From contig NZ_JAOTQN010000001.1 in NCBI RefSeq assembly GCF_025641885.1, positions 1,264,547 to 1,328,546 on the forward strand: a stretch of 64,000 nucleotides of DNA, written 5' to 3'. Under the pieces are notes generated by a model that saw only the letters and a program-made list of their open reading frames with translations, had not been told where the DNA came from and searched no databases. Numbering within the stretch: position 1 is the first letter of the stretch; each line of letters starts with the position of its first letter. The translations under genes and the position numbers were made by a program. Shown here one piece after another: positions 26,280 through 35,544 of the stretch. This stretch comes from Pyrobaculum sp. 3827-6. GTDB taxonomy: Archaea; Thermoproteota; Thermoprotei; Thermoproteales; Thermoproteaceae.

Positions 26280-26825
26280 CTAGGCGTATAGCTGTCTCTT
26301 CAGGTCTTTTAGGGCGTTTTCCAGCTCTGGAGTCCACCTAATCCTTTCTCTTAGGTCTTCGACTTTCTGGATGAGCTCTTTGAGGAGTAGTAGGATGTCT
26401 TTTGCGGCTTCTTCTCTTGTGCGGTATTTCGACAACGCCATGTCGGGGTCTGGGCCGTGGTACTGGTAGTCGTGTAGCTTAAGTGCCTTGTCTGTGGCGA
26501 AGGAAAGTTTTGTGTGGCCTGTGTCTTCAAACATCTGCGACAGCGCGGTCATTCTGCTGGTGGGCACCCGAGGCACGGCTGTTGTCTCCAGCCACTTCCT
26601 CTCCTCTTCGCTTCTCGCCACAGCCTTCAGCTTGCCTAGCTCCAGCCTTAACAAGGCTGCCATCAGCGCCCTCCACGCCTGGAAGGCCTTGCCGGCGGCG
26701 TTTCTAACTAGGCCGCGGCGGAGGTACTCAAGAGCCAGCCCAGCCTCCGCCAAAGCCTCTAGTAAACGCGCCTTGACGTAGTCCTCGGCGGAGGGCTTCG
26801 GGAGAGGCCTCTCCAAAACCTCCAC
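26280..26825 (-). CDS. PaREP1-like HEPN family protein (left flank of polysaccharide island)
   Basis: 181 residues, with the family motifs VEVLERPLPKPSAEDYVKAR, LVRNAAGKAFQAWRALMAAL, VPTSRMTALSQM and YQYHGPDPDMALSKYR. Although the frame opens a few codons earlier, TTTTTAAAAG (plus 26845-26854) is 25 bp from GTG 26825, the same spacing as the other copies. The first 150 bp of the gene are shared almost perfectly with the copy at 36066-36608, while the rest has diverged, so the 5' part was probably homogenised by recombination. Function unknown. Confidence 0.75.
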   Translation of the reverse strand: MEVLERPLPKPSAEDYVKARLLEALAEAGLALEYLRRGLVRNAAGKAFQAWRALMAALLRLELGKLKAVARSEEERKWLETTAVPRVPTSRMTALSQMFEDTGHTKLSFATDKALKLHDYQYHGPDPDMALSKYRTREEAAKDILLLLKELIQKVEDLRERIRWTPELENALKDLKRQLYA

Positions 26826-26834
26826 ATCCACGTA
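26672..26834 (-). repeat. 163-bp direct repeat, left copy (PaREP1 5' region)
   Basis: Matches 36455-36617 in the same orientation with one difference (CCGCC against CCACC near 26750). It covers the first part of both PaREP1 genes. The repeats bracket the 26.9-35.5 kb polysaccharide island. Confidence 0.9.
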
Positions 26835-26920
26835 TGAGTGGTGTTTTTAAAAGCTTGTGCAGGGTGTGTTGAGGTCGGTGTTTGTCGTGAATGTTTTTAT
26901 ACTGTGGTGGGGTGGGCGGC

Positions 26921-28189
26921 GTGGAGAGGGTGCTTGGTAGCGCTGTGTGGATTACGGCTGGGGGTGTGGTGATGTCTGTTGCTGGGTTGGTGTTTTGGGG
27001 TGTTGTGGCGAGGGTTTTGGGGCCTGTGGGGCTGGGGGAGGTGGCCTCGGCGGTGAGTTTGGCGAATGTGGCGTCTGCGCTTCTTAATTTGGGTTTTCAG
27101 CAGTTTGTGCTTCGCTTCGTGCCTTCGGCTGGGGGGTCCGCCTTCTGGGCTGGTTTTCTGGGGTCGGCGGCTGTGGGGGTGGCGGCGTTTTCGGCGCTGG
27201 GGCTGGTGGGGTCTTTTTGGAGTGGTGTTTTGGCTTTTCTCTTTTTGACGTCGGGGGCGGCGCTGGGGGGGCTTATCGCGCTGGGGAGGGCGAGGCTTTA
27301 CTTCGCGGCGGTTTCGCTTGGGGCTGTTTTGAAGGTGGTTTTGGCGGCCCTCCGCTTTCCGCCTATGCTGGTGTTTGTGGGGACTTCCGCCCTTTCGCTG
27401 GCTGTGGCGCTTTTGGGGGTGGTCTCTGTGGTGGGGTGGTCGAGGCCGGCGGGTTGGCGGAGTCTGCTGGCGTCGGCCGTGGCTAACTATCCGCTGAATT
27501 TCTCAGCTTCTTTCGGCGTCTCCGTAGGTGTGCTTTTGGTGAGGTGGGTGGCGGGTGCTGAGGTTGCTGGGGTTTTCTACCTCCTCTCCACTGCAGTGCT
27601 GGCGGTGGGGTCAGTGTCGGGGGCGCTGGCGACGTCGAGTATTCCGGTGATGGCGGCGGGTGGGACGGGGCTGGTGGGGAGGGGGGCGCGAATTGCGGTG
27701 GGGGTCAACGTGCCTCTTGTGGTGGGGGCGGGTGGGGCGTCTCACTTCCTTCTTTCCATCCTTGGGCGGGGGTACGTGGGCTATGGCTTGGATCTGGCGC
27801 TGGCGTTGCCGGCGGCTGTGGGGCTGGCGGCTGTCTCCCTCGCCTCGGCCCTCTACAACGTGGAGGGGAGGTGGCTTAAGCTCGGGGGGCTGGGCCTCCT
27901 GTCGGCGGCTTCTGTGACTGCGGCGTCGCTGGCGGTGCCTCACATTGGCGTCGGCCCGGCGGTTCTGCTGGGGGCTCTGCCCCCCGCCCTGGTGGGGGGG
28001 CGCGACGTGGGGCTGTGGCCGTTTGTGGTGGGGCTTGGGGTGTCTGCCGTGCTGTCTCCTGTCGCGGCTTTGTGGATAGCCGCGGCGCCGGCGGCCGTCG
28101 GGGCTTCTGTGGCCCTGCTCCACGTCTCTGGCGTGTTTAGGCTGGGGGAGTACCGCGACGTGGCGCGGCTTGTCCTCCGCTCTTTATGA
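26921..28189 (+). CDS. Polysaccharide/lipid-linked sugar flippase (Wzx, MOP superfamily)
   Basis: About 422 residues with twelve or more hydrophobic helices and almost no soluble part. The N-terminus RVLGSAVWITAGGVVMSV, then VVARVLGPVGLGEVASAVSL, is the classic pattern of Wzx/polysaccharide biosynthesis exporters. It would flip lipid-linked oligosaccharides to the outer face. The frame opens at ATG 26891, but TTTTTATA at 26893-26900 is better read as the TATA box for a leaderless GTG start at 26921. Its stop overlaps the next start (ATGA at 28186). Confidence 0.85.
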   Translation: MERVLGSAVWITAGGVVMSVAGLVFWGVVARVLGPVGLGEVASAVSLANVASALLNLGFQQFVLRFVPSAGGSAFWAGFLGSAAVGVAAFSALGLVGSFWSGVLAFLFLTSGAALGGLIALGRARLYFAAVSLGAVLKVVLAALRFPPMLVFVGTSALSLAVALLGVVSVVGWSRPAGWRSLLASAVANYPLNFSASFGVSVGVLLVRWVAGAEVAGVFYLLSTAVLAVGSVSGALATSSIPVMAAGGTGLVGRGARIAVGVNVPLVVGAGGASHFLLSILGRGYVGYGLDLALALPAAVGLAAVSLASALYNVEGRWLKLGGLGLLSAASVTAASLAVPHIGVGPAVLLGALPPALVGGRDVGLWPFVVGLGVSAVLSPVAALWIAAAPAAVGASVALLHVSGVFRLGEYRDVARLVLRSL

Positions 28190-29280
28190 TTGAGCTGTCG
28201 CTGGTGTCTGCGCTTGCGGCGGCGAGGCGGTGGGGGTACGCGGAGGGGGTTTTGGCTACGTACGTCACCTACGTAGCCGCGTCGCTGAGCCCGTGGCTGG
28301 GGGCGGCCGCCGCGGGGTTCTTCCTCGCGCTGGGGAGGGGGGTTAGGCTGGATAGGCTGGGGGCGCTGGCCGTGGGGCTTGCCTCGGCTAAGTTTCTCCT
28401 GGCTCCGTATGTGCTGGGGAGGGCCCTTCCCTACTACGAGGCTCTTTTCTACGCCATGCGGCAGTCTCCTCTGTGGCAGAGCTACGCGCCTTTGACGTAC
28501 CTCCCCGGGGTCCCGCCTCTGGAGCTGGCTTTTGGGGGGACTCTGCTGGTGGTGGTGCTGTCTGCGCTGGCGGGGAGGGCCCTTGCGGAGGTTCTGGGGC
28601 CTCGGGCTGTGTACTGGCCCCTCCTGGCGACGGAGCCTCTGTACTTCGGCCACTTCTACATGTCGGCGCCGCTTGCGTGGGTCGCCGTCTACTACGCGGC
28701 CCGGGGCAGGCCGTGGCTGGCGTTGGGGTCGGGTGCGCTGGCGCTGGGCTTCCACGTGTATGGCGGCCTCCTGGCCTTCTTCTCAGCGGCGCTGTGGGGA
28801 CTGTGGTGGATCCTCCCGCTGGTGCCGGTTGCTTTTCTCCTGCCGCAGTCTTGGGTACTTTTTAGCTACGCGGCGAGGGTTCCGGGGCTGGACCCCTCTT
28901 CTGCCCTGCACCTTTTTCACTACAGCGCGCCTCTGTGGCTTGTGAAGGTTGTGGTTGAGGGGGTGTTTCTAGTCCTCATGGCGCTTATGTCTGGGAGGAT
29001 GGCTGTGGTTCCCGCGGTGGGTCTTGTGGCTACTCTGCTGGTGGCTAGGTCTTCTGTTGAGTTTGGGGGGCTGTTGTATAGGCACTTTTTCTTGGTGTTT
29101 CCTTTTGCTGTGGTGAGGCTGGGTTTCAGGGGGCTTGTTGCCTCGTCGGTGTTATCTCTGGCTGTTTTCGCCGTGGTGGTTTGGTTTTTTGGTCTTGACT
29201 GGGGGTGGGCTGTGGCTTATGCCTCGGGGAGGGTGGCGTGGGGGCCTGTGGAGGAGGCGTATAGGCAGATTTACGGGTGA
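28186..29280 (+). CDS. Polytopic membrane protein, probable polysaccharide polymerase (EpsG/Wzy-like)
   Basis: 364 residues, about ten membrane spans. It lies between a flippase and glycosyltransferases and overlaps the flippase stop by 4 bp, the classic position of a Wzy or EpsG polymerase, or of a GT-C transferase. Loops with aromatic residues (SAPLAWVAVYYAARGRPWLA, then LGFHVYGG) recall EpsG-like proteins, but no diagnostic motif is certain. Function is inferred from context. Confidence 0.65.
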   Translation: MIELSLVSALAAARRWGYAEGVLATYVTYVAASLSPWLGAAAAGFFLALGRGVRLDRLGALAVGLASAKFLLAPYVLGRALPYYEALFYAMRQSPLWQSYAPLTYLPGVPPLELAFGGTLLVVVLSALAGRALAEVLGPRAVYWPLLATEPLYFGHFYMSAPLAWVAVYYAARGRPWLALGSGALALGFHVYGGLLAFFSAALWGLWWILPLVPVAFLLPQSWVLFSYAARVPGLDPSSALHLFHYSAPLWLVKVVVEGVFLVLMALMSGRMAVVPAVGLVATLLVARSSVEFGGLLYRHFFLVFPFAVVRLGFRGLVASSVLSLAVFAVVVWFFGLDWGWAVAYASGRVAWGPVEEAYRQIYG

Positions 29281-29310
29281 ATTTTTTAAATTGGGTGTGC
29301 TTGATGCGCC

Positions 29311-30483
29311 GTGTGTGTGACTGTTGTGTTGCCGACTTTTAACGAGGCGGAGGGGTTGCCTAGGGTGGTGGAGGAGCTTAGGGCGGCGGGGTTTGACAAG
29401 ATTTTGGTGGTGGATGGGGGGTCTACCGACGGGACTGTGGAGGTGGCTAAGTCTCTTGGGGTGGTGGTGGTTAGGCAGGTGGGGAGGGGGAAGGGGATGG
29501 CGTTGCGCACGGCGCTGATGTATGTTGACACGCCGTACGTGGCGGTGCTGGACGCGGACTACACTTACCCCCCGTCTGAGCTGAAGAGGCTTCTCGCGCT
29601 TTTGAGGTACTACGACTTGGTGCTGGGGGCGAGGCGGGGGGAGATGCCTTTGGTGTACCGCGTGGGGAACCGGGTTATTGGGTGGTTCTTCAACATGCTC
29701 TTCGGGGCCGACCTCTCGGATCCCCTTACCGGCATGTACGTGGCGCGGACTGAGTTTCTGCGTCGGCTGTATCTCGAGGCTCGGGGTTTCGACGTGGAGG
29801 TGGATATCTTGGCCAAGGCGCTGGCGGAGGGCGGGCGGGTGGCTGAGGTGCCCGTCTCGTACAGGAGGCGGGTGGGTAAGAAGAAGCTGAGGCCGTGGCA
29901 CGGCTTCCACATCGTGGGGAGGATCTTCTCCCTTGCGTATAGGCTCAACCCGGCGCTTGCCCTGTTTCTGTTTGGAGTCCTCCTCCTTGTGCCGGGGGTG
30001 GCGCTGGGGGCTTGGGTGGCTTATAGGCTGTTCTACGCAGGTGTTCCGCACTACATACTTGGGATGGGGGCGTTTATGCTCCTCCTCCTCGGCGGGCTGT
30101 CCCTCGCCATGCTCCCCCTCGCGGCTTCTCTAGTTAGGCTCCAGGCGTCGGTGTTTAGGGCGTCTAGGCAGTTGGAGCCGCCGGGGGACGGGTGCCTCCC
30201 GCCGCTTGAGCCGGAGGCCCCAGCCGCGGCGCAACAGCCAGCGGCGGGGCCTGGTGAGCCGGAGACCGTGTTTGCCCAGGTTGGGAGGGGGTTTGTGGTT
30301 GCTTTTATGGCGTTGCTGGGGGCCGCGGCTTATTTCCTGGGGGTGGGGGATGTATCCACTGCGAATAGGCTGGCGGAGTGGGCCTACTACGCGCTTGCTG
30401 GGGGGGTGTTGTCTATGCTTGTGGACTTGGCGCTGGCAGAGAGGCGGGGGAGGGGTGGGACTGGGGGCGGGCCTCAGCCGTGA
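29311..30483 (+). CDS. GT2 polyprenyl-phosphate glycosyltransferase with extended membrane C-terminus
   Basis: 390 residues. The GT-A domain spans 1-210: VTVVLPTFNEAEGL, ILVVDGGSTDGT, VAVLDADYTYPPSEL (D-x-D), DLSDPLTGMYV, and VEVPVSYRRR-like AEVPVSYRRRVG. This matches dolichol-phosphate mannose synthase and GtrB types. Residues 215-285 hold two membrane segments, 290-325 is a Pro/Ala-rich linker, and 330-380 holds two more segments of small GtrA-like appearance. TTTTTTAAAT at 29282-29291 is 25 bp before GTG 29311, so a second promoter lies inside the island. Its stop overlaps the next start as GTGA. Confidence 0.85.
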   Translation: MCVTVVLPTFNEAEGLPRVVEELRAAGFDKILVVDGGSTDGTVEVAKSLGVVVVRQVGRGKGMALRTALMYVDTPYVAVLDADYTYPPSELKRLLALLRYYDLVLGARRGEMPLVYRVGNRVIGWFFNMLFGADLSDPLTGMYVARTEFLRRLYLEARGFDVEVDILAKALAEGGRVAEVPVSYRRRVGKKKLRPWHGFHIVGRIFSLAYRLNPALALFLFGVLLLVPGVALGAWVAYRLFYAGVPHYILGMGAFMLLLLGGLSLAMLPLAASLVRLQASVFRASRQLEPPGDGCLPPLEPEAPAAAQQPAAGPGEPETVFAQVGRGFVVAFMALLGAAAYFLGVGDVSTANRLAEWAYYALAGGVLSMLVDLALAERRGRGGTGGGPQP

Positions 30484-31466
30484 GGTTGCTTTTCGTCGCG
30501 CCGCGGTACCGCCCCCACGTGGGTGGTGTGGAGCGGGTGGTGGAGGCGCTGGCGTCGCGGGCGGCCGCCCTCGGCCACGAGGTGGTAGTGCTGGCGGGGG
30601 AGCCGGGGATCGACAGGCCCCGGGAGGAGGTGGCTGGGGGAGTTTGGGTGGTTAGGTGGCCTGTCTACAGCCCTGGTGGGGCTTACCACGTGCCGAGGAG
30701 GAGGGGGGATCTCGATGCGTGGCTTGGGAGGGTTGGGGCGGAGGTAGTGCATATCCACGGGGCGCACGCCGTATTTACCGTGTATGTGGGGGAGAGGGCG
30801 GCTGGGAGGGCTAGGGTTGTTTTTTCGCCTCACTACCACGGCGGGGGGCACACCGCGTTTAGGGATTTGCTGTGGCGTCTCTACTGGCGTAGGGCCGTGG
30901 CGCGGGTTGTGGAGAGTAGCGATGTGGTGCACGTGGTGAGCCCCGTGGAGGCCGGCTGGGTGCTCGCCCACTTTCCCCGCGTAGCTGGGAAGCTCGCTGT
31001 GGTTCCCAACGGGGTGGAGGGGGACGTGTTTAGCTACAGGTGGAGGGGTGCCGACAGCGGCTACGCGGTGTATGGGGGGAGGCTTGAGGGGTATAAGAGG
31101 CTGTTGGAGGCGGCTGACCTCGTCAGGGGGCTGGGGCTGAGGTTTGTGGTGGTGGGGGAGGGGCCGGTGGGGAGGCGTCTGGCTGGGCTCCGGGGGGTGG
31201 AGGTGAGGCCTTTCCTCCCCCGCGGCGAGTTCCTGGACTTGGTGGCTGGGGCTAGGTACGCCGTAAACCTCAGCTTGAGGGAGGCGTTCAGTGTGTTTAT
31301 CGCGGAGGCGTTGGCGATGGGTGTACCGTCTCTGGTTAGCGACGTGGTGGCCAGGGCCCTCGGGGCCGTGGTGGCGGGCCGGGTGGGGGGCGCGTTGGTG
31401 GCGACGGGCGCCCCGGTGAAGACCTGGGACGAGCTGATGCCGCGGTTTCTCAAGCTGTATGGCTAG
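30480..31466 (+). CDS. Family 4 glycosyltransferase (GT-B)
   Basis: 328 residues from GTG 30480, which overlaps the preceding TGA. N-terminal motif RLLFVAPRYRPHVGGVERVV; the donor half has YAVYGGRLEGYKRLLEAADL, VVVGEGPVGRRL and the E-x7-E region REAFSVFIAEALAMGVPSLV. A membrane-linked acceptor is likely from the flippase and polymerase context. The gene end overlaps the next start by 8 bp, so translation is coupled along the operon. Confidence 0.87.
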   Translation: MRLLFVAPRYRPHVGGVERVVEALASRAAALGHEVVVLAGEPGIDRPREEVAGGVWVVRWPVYSPGGAYHVPRRRGDLDAWLGRVGAEVVHIHGAHAVFTVYVGERAAGRARVVFSPHYHGGGHTAFRDLLWRLYWRRAVARVVESSDVVHVVSPVEAGWVLAHFPRVAGKLAVVPNGVEGDVFSYRWRGADSGYAVYGGRLEGYKRLLEAADLVRGLGLRFVVVGEGPVGRRLAGLRGVEVRPFLPRGEFLDLVAGARYAVNLSLREAFSVFIAEALAMGVPSLVSDVVARALGAVVAGRVGGALVATGAPVKTWDELMPRFLKLYG

Positions 31467-32631
31467 CGGCCGCCTCCTCGTGGTGTCGGAGCGGTACTTC
31501 CCCGAGGGGGGCGGCGGGGAGCTGGCGACGCACCTAATAGTGGGCATTCTGAGGCGGCGTTTTGAAGTGACTGTAGTGACAGGCACGGCGAGGCCCGAGG
31601 TCCACCCCGAGGTGCGGTACGTCTACGAGCCCGCGCTGGCGGGGGGATCTAAGCTGTCGCTGTGGCTCGGCTCGGGGAGGCTGGCGGAGCGGGACTACTT
31701 TATGCGTCTAGTGAGGGAGAGCGACGTGGTTTACGTGCCTAGGTTCGCCTACCCAGTGGTGCCCCTGGCGAAGAGGCTGGGGAGGCGGGTGGTGGTGCAC
31801 CTCCACGGCTACTCCCCCATTTCCTACACGGCCGCCGTCCTGGCGCCGTACGAGAGGCGCAGGTTGGTGCGCGACGACGTCTCTATCGAGTGCGGCAAGG
31901 GGGTTGGGCACTGCGCCGGGGTGCTGGCTTTTTGGTGGCTTCCGAGGCTGGCTAGGAGGTGGGTGGCGATGGCTGACGTCGTCCTCTGCGTGTCGAGACG
32001 CCAGGCCGGGATCATCGGCGACGCCGCCCCCGAGCTGAGGGAGAAGATGCGGGTTGTGTACAACCCGCCTCCGCCGATCCGCGTGGAGAGGCGCGCCGCC
32101 GAGGTGCCGACTTTTCTCTACGCCGGGGGTGGGGACCGCTTGAAGGGTTTTTACGCCGTGGTGGCCGCGGCGCGTAGGCTGGGGAGGAGGGGGATAAGGG
32201 CAAGGTTTGTCTTTGTCAACGAGTACGGCGGGGAGGCCGCGCGGGTTCTGCGCGCTCTGGGCCGGGGCCTAGGCTCGGTTGAGCTGGAGGTGAGGGGCAG
32301 GGTGCCCCGCGGAGAGTTGATGCGGTTGCTCGGCGGGGCGTGGGCTTTGGTTTTCCCCTCTCTCTGGGAGGAGCCTCTTCCCTACGTGGTTGTGGAGGCG
32401 GCTCTGGCGGGGGTTTTGCCCATGGCGTCTCCGGTGGGGGGCGTGCCGGAGCTGTTGGCGGGTTCTCCGGCTGAGGGGTTCATGGGGGGGCCCGGCGATT
32501 TGGCGGGGCGGGTTGAGGAGTTGGCTAGGATGGGGCCGCGTGAGGTTGAGGAGTTGGGGAGGGCCACCCGGGATGTGGTGTTTGAGAGGTTGAGGGGGGT
32601 GGAGGGTGGCCTAGCCGCCGTGTTTGGCTAG
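31459..32631 (+). CDS. Family 4 glycosyltransferase (GT-B)
   Basis: 390 residues. N-terminal LLVVSERYFPEGGGGELATH, a middle VVVHLHGYSPIS, and the donor site FLYAGGGDRLKGFYAVVAAA and WEEPLPYVVVEAALAGVLPM (E-x7-E). An insertion of about 40 residues with a Cys pair (SIECGKGVGHCAGVL) is unusual and may bind metal or form a disulfide. It is the last gene of the rightward operon. It ends 21 bp inside the 3' end of the convergent membrane-protein gene at 32611. Confidence 0.87.
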   Translation: MASGRLLVVSERYFPEGGGGELATHLIVGILRRRFEVTVVTGTARPEVHPEVRYVYEPALAGGSKLSLWLGSGRLAERDYFMRLVRESDVVYVPRFAYPVVPLAKRLGRRVVVHLHGYSPISYTAAVLAPYERRRLVRDDVSIECGKGVGHCAGVLAFWWLPRLARRWVAMADVVLCVSRRQAGIIGDAAPELREKMRVVYNPPPPIRVERRAAEVPTFLYAGGGDRLKGFYAVVAAARRLGRRGIRARFVFVNEYGGEAARVLRALGRGLGSVELEVRGRVPRGELMRLLGGAWALVFPSLWEEPLPYVVVEAALAGVLPMASPVGGVPELLAGSPAEGFMGGPGDLAGRVEELARMGPREVEELGRATRDVVFERLRGVEGGLAAVFG

Positions 32632-33960
32632 GTAGAGGGTTGTTTCTCCGTATTTGGCTAGGGGGGCGCCGGGCGGCGGTGGGGCGTTGGCGATGCATGG
32701 GAGATACCACTGAGCGGGGTCCGGGGGCGTGTATATGTAGTACTGGGCTCTGGTCCAGTTGCACAGAGTTATTGTTATGTTGAGATCAGGTCTGTACGCC
32801 TTGGCTAGGGGGAGGACCCACAGGTCTAGGCTCCACATAATTTCGACGCTGGCGTTGGGGGGTAGCTGGCTGAGTATTGCGTGGTAGGCGGCCAGCTTCT
32901 GGGGAGTTATTCTCTCTACTGGGGCGAATAGGGCGGGGAGGTGGCCCGCGGCCCATGCCCACCCGGCGGCGGCGGGGCCGGCGAGGTATGCGGCGAGTGC
33001 GAGGAGGAGGACCCGTCTGTGGCCCAGCTCGATGGCCGACGCCGCGACTGCGGCAGGCACTAGTATGGAGGCGACCCTGACCAGCCTCTCGCCGTAGGCT
33101 TGGGATATGAGAGACGCCGCGACCACAACAAGCGCCGTGGCTAGTAGCGGTCTCGCCCTCCTGGCCTTGGGCAGGTAGTAGGCGGCTAGGGGGATGAGGA
33201 GAAGTGGGGAGGGGCCGTAGAAGCCGTAGATTAGGCCCCAGAGGGGGCTCCAGTTGAAGCCCGGCGATGCCTGGAACTGGGATGTTATGGTTAGTATTGT
33301 GAGAAATTTGTGCCCAGTTAAGACGAGCCCCGCGGCGACGAGGAAGGCAAAGGTGATTTTGGCCTTCCGGGTGCCGAATAGGGCTTGGAAGGCGGCGAGG
33401 GCGCCGGCGTATGCTACGCCGAGGAAGTTAGTGAAGAGAGACGCCCCGGCGACGAGGAGGGCGGTGATTTGCCGGCCTCTTGCGTATAGGTAGAGGGAGG
33501 TGGGTACCAGCACTAGGAGGACTGTTTTGTCGGCTATTTGGCCGTCAACTATGCCGGCGAGCGTCCTTACGGATCCGACCACCGCGGCGGCTGAGGCGGC
33601 GAGGGCCTGGGGGAGGCTGGCGCCTAGGGCTTTGAAAAACAGAGCGTAGAGGACAACGCCGGCGGCGATGAGGAGGGCGCCGTATACGGCGTATATGCGG
33701 CCTAGGGCCACCGGGTCTCCTGTTAGGAAGCCGATTAGGTGTATGACTCCTGGGTACTCTCCCGGCGATGTGAACAAGGCGGCTGGATCGCCCCTCTCTA
33801 CGAGGGCGAAGTAGACGTGGAAGGCGTAGTCGTCGCCTAGGGGGAGCCACGCTATGTTTTTCCACAGCTGGGCGGCGTATAGGTATAGGTAAGGTATAAG
33901 TAGTAGCGCTATTAGAACTGCAATGAAGCGCGGCGTCTTGATTACTGCTGTGGTGGCCAC
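32611..33960 (-). CDS. Polytopic membrane protein, probable GT-C-type glycosyltransferase
   Basis: About 449 residues. The first membrane helix (FIAVLIALLLIPYLYLYAAQ) is followed by an exposed acidic loop, PLGDDYAFHVYFALVERGDP, similar to the D-D and E motifs of GT-C transferases such as oligosaccharyl transferase or PMT types. About ten further spans follow, then a 100-residue soluble C-terminus. The frame opens at 34053, but a TATATTAA box (near 33980-33988) fits a leaderless GTG at 33960. That start still overlaps the divergent gene at 33923 by 38 bp. Confidence 0.72.
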   Translation of the reverse strand: MATTAVIKTPRFIAVLIALLLIPYLYLYAAQLWKNIAWLPLGDDYAFHVYFALVERGDPAALFTSPGEYPGVIHLIGFLTGDPVALGRIYAVYGALLIAAGVVLYALFFKALGASLPQALAASAAAVVGSVRTLAGIVDGQIADKTVLLVLVPTSLYLYARGRQITALLVAGASLFTNFLGVAYAGALAAFQALFGTRKAKITFAFLVAAGLVLTGHKFLTILTITSQFQASPGFNWSPLWGLIYGFYGPSPLLLIPLAAYYLPKARRARPLLATALVVVAASLISQAYGERLVRVASILVPAAVAASAIELGHRRVLLLALAAYLAGPAAAGWAWAAGHLPALFAPVERITPQKLAAYHAILSQLPPNASVEIMWSLDLWVLPLAKAYRPDLNITITLCNWTRAQYYIYTPPDPAQWYLPCIANAPPPPGAPLAKYGETTLYLAKHGG

Positions 33961-34453
33961 GGCGTACACACTAGCCGCCTTAATATACACACTTCTGCCT
34001 CCTCTCGACTTTCTAGACTCGGTGAGAGGTGGAGTATACACGGCGTATTTCACCTGGGGGCTGGTGTCTGCAGACGGGAGCCACGCGTATGCCGAATTCC
34101 ACGGCTATAAAATCGCGGTGAACCTGTGGAAGGTGGTTATATGCGATCCCTCCGGCGTCTGCAGAAGCCAGGAGATCAACGCAATCGCGATGTACCTAGG
34201 CCTCAAGGCCTCGGGGGCTCTGGCTGTGGAGAGCACGGGTCAGAGGTGTTACGCTGTTAAGCTGAGGCCGACTGAATTCGCTGGGCACGTAATTTCCTTC
34301 GACGGCGAGGTTTGTCTAAATCCCGACGGCTCCCCGCGGAGAATCTCCGGCGTCTTTACTCTTGACGGCAAAACCTGGCGGCTGGCCGACAGTCCGCAGA
34401 GAGTGGATAAGGTGTTCCTATTTGACAGTTACTATAAGATACACGGCGACTAA
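33923..34453 (+). CDS. Membrane-anchored hypothetical protein
   Basis: 176 residues with an N-terminal hydrophobic helix (VLITAVVATAYTLAALIYTL) and an exported domain of about 140 residues rich in beta strands, with three Cys (VICDPSGVC, QRCYAV, EVCLNPDG). It resembles no family I know. A GGTATAAGT box at 33891-33899 lies about 28 bp before ATG 33923. Its 5' end overlaps the divergent gene and its 3' end overlaps the convergent GT2 gene by 4 bp. Confidence 0.65.
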   Translation: MKRGVLITAVVATAYTLAALIYTLLPPLDFLDSVRGGVYTAYFTWGLVSADGSHAYAEFHGYKIAVNLWKVVICDPSGVCRSQEINAIAMYLGLKASGALAVESTGQRCYAVKLRPTEFAGHVISFDGEVCLNPDGSPRRISGVFTLDGKTWRLADSPQRVDKVFLFDSYYKIHGD

Positions 34454-35544
34454 CGCCGGCTGGCTGTTGCAGTTTTCTCCTCCTTGCGCCACGCCAGGTC
34501 TCTCGTCCATAGATTCCTCACGGCGCCGGCCATTAGGTATAGTTGCATGGCTACCCAGGCTCTGTAGGGCTTGTAGAGCAACGCCGCCAGCCCGGCGCCT
34601 AAAAGAGCCAGGGCTGGAAGCCCGCCTGACGCGGCTAGGGACGTAGCGGCTCCTGGGAGTAGCCACGGATTTACGAGGTGGAGGTAAGCCTCTGCGTACA
34701 GCGGTAGCTTGAAGCGCCGCGGCGTCTTTAGCCTCAGCGAGGCGGCGAAGTGTTGCACCAGGTGTTGGGCCCTCCTAACCCTCCACCGCCAGTACTGCCT
34801 TGGCACTAGCTCGACGCAGTGGAGATCCTCTGGGGCGATGGCCCTATACCCAGACGCCGCGATGAGGACAGCTGTGTGGCTGTCGTCTGCGCCGAGGTGG
34901 GCGGGGAAGCCGCCGATCTTCTCCAACAGCTCCTTCTTGAAGGCGGCGAGCTCTCCGTGGAAGATGGGCGTGGCCCACATCTTGCTCTCGGCCAGCCTCA
35001 AGACGTTGTAATAGTCGCGGTAGGCGGCCTCCACGCCCCCACCGCCAGCCGGCTTCTTGAGACAAGTCACCGCGGCGACCGTCGGGTCGGAGAGCCACTT
35101 AGCAACTCTCTTTAGAGTGAGCGGATCGGGCCACAGCGAGTCGACGTCGGTTATAACCACTATTTCGCCGCTGGCGTGTTTTAGGGCGTAGTTGAGGGCG
35201 TGTGCCTTGCCCCGCCTGGCCTCTTCTCTCAAGACCTTTATAGAGGCGCCGCGCCTCTTGGCCCATTCCTCGGCCCTTTCTGGAGTGCCGTCGGTGGACG
35301 CCGAGTCTACGACGATTATCTGGAACTTCTCCAATGGATAAACTTGCCTAGCCAGGTCGTCGAGTTTAGCCTCTATGAGGTGCGCCTCGTTGTATGTGGG
35401 AACCACCACGGTGATCTGCGGAACGTAGCCCTCCCTTGTCTTGACATCCCACGGCTTTTTAAGCCACCGCCTGGCATAGGCGTAGTATGCTAGTGGTACG
35501 CCGAAGTGCACCGCGGACAAGAGTAGAGCTACGGTAATGTACAT
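34450..35544 (-). CDS. Processive-type family 2 glycosyltransferase (cellulose/PgaC-synthase-like)
   Basis: 364 residues. A leading membrane helix is followed by VVVPTYNEAHLIEAKLDDLA, IIVVDSASTDGT, VVITDVDSLW (D-x-D), GADDSHTAVLI (catalytic Asp) and the product-binding QYWRW (Q-x-x-R-W) motif. This full set is typical of processive polymerising GT2 enzymes. Two or three membrane segments close the protein (ALALLGAGLAALLYKPYRAW). It could synthesise an exopolysaccharide backbone, extruding it as it grows. It is the last gene of the island before the PaREP1 flank. Confidence 0.85.
   Translation of the reverse strand: MYITVALLLSAVHFGVPLAYYAYARRWLKKPWDVKTREGYVPQITVVVPTYNEAHLIEAKLDDLARQVYPLEKFQIIVVDSASTDGTPERAEEWAKRRGASIKVLREEARRGKAHALNYALKHASGEIVVITDVDSLWPDPLTLKRVAKWLSDPTVAAVTCLKKPAGGGGVEAAYRDYYNVLRLAESKMWATPIFHGELAAFKKELLEKIGGFPAHLGADDSHTAVLIAASGYRAIAPEDLHCVELVPRQYWRWRVRRAQHLVQHFAASLRLKTPRRFKLPLYAEAYLHLVNPWLLPGAATSLAASGGLPALALLGAGLAALLYKPYRAWVAMQLYLMAGAVRNLWTRDLAWRKEEKTATASRR

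Noticed and set aside
30474-31586. A 370-codon open frame on the minus strand
   Set aside because: It is the mirror of two overlapping GT4 genes with clear catalytic motifs.
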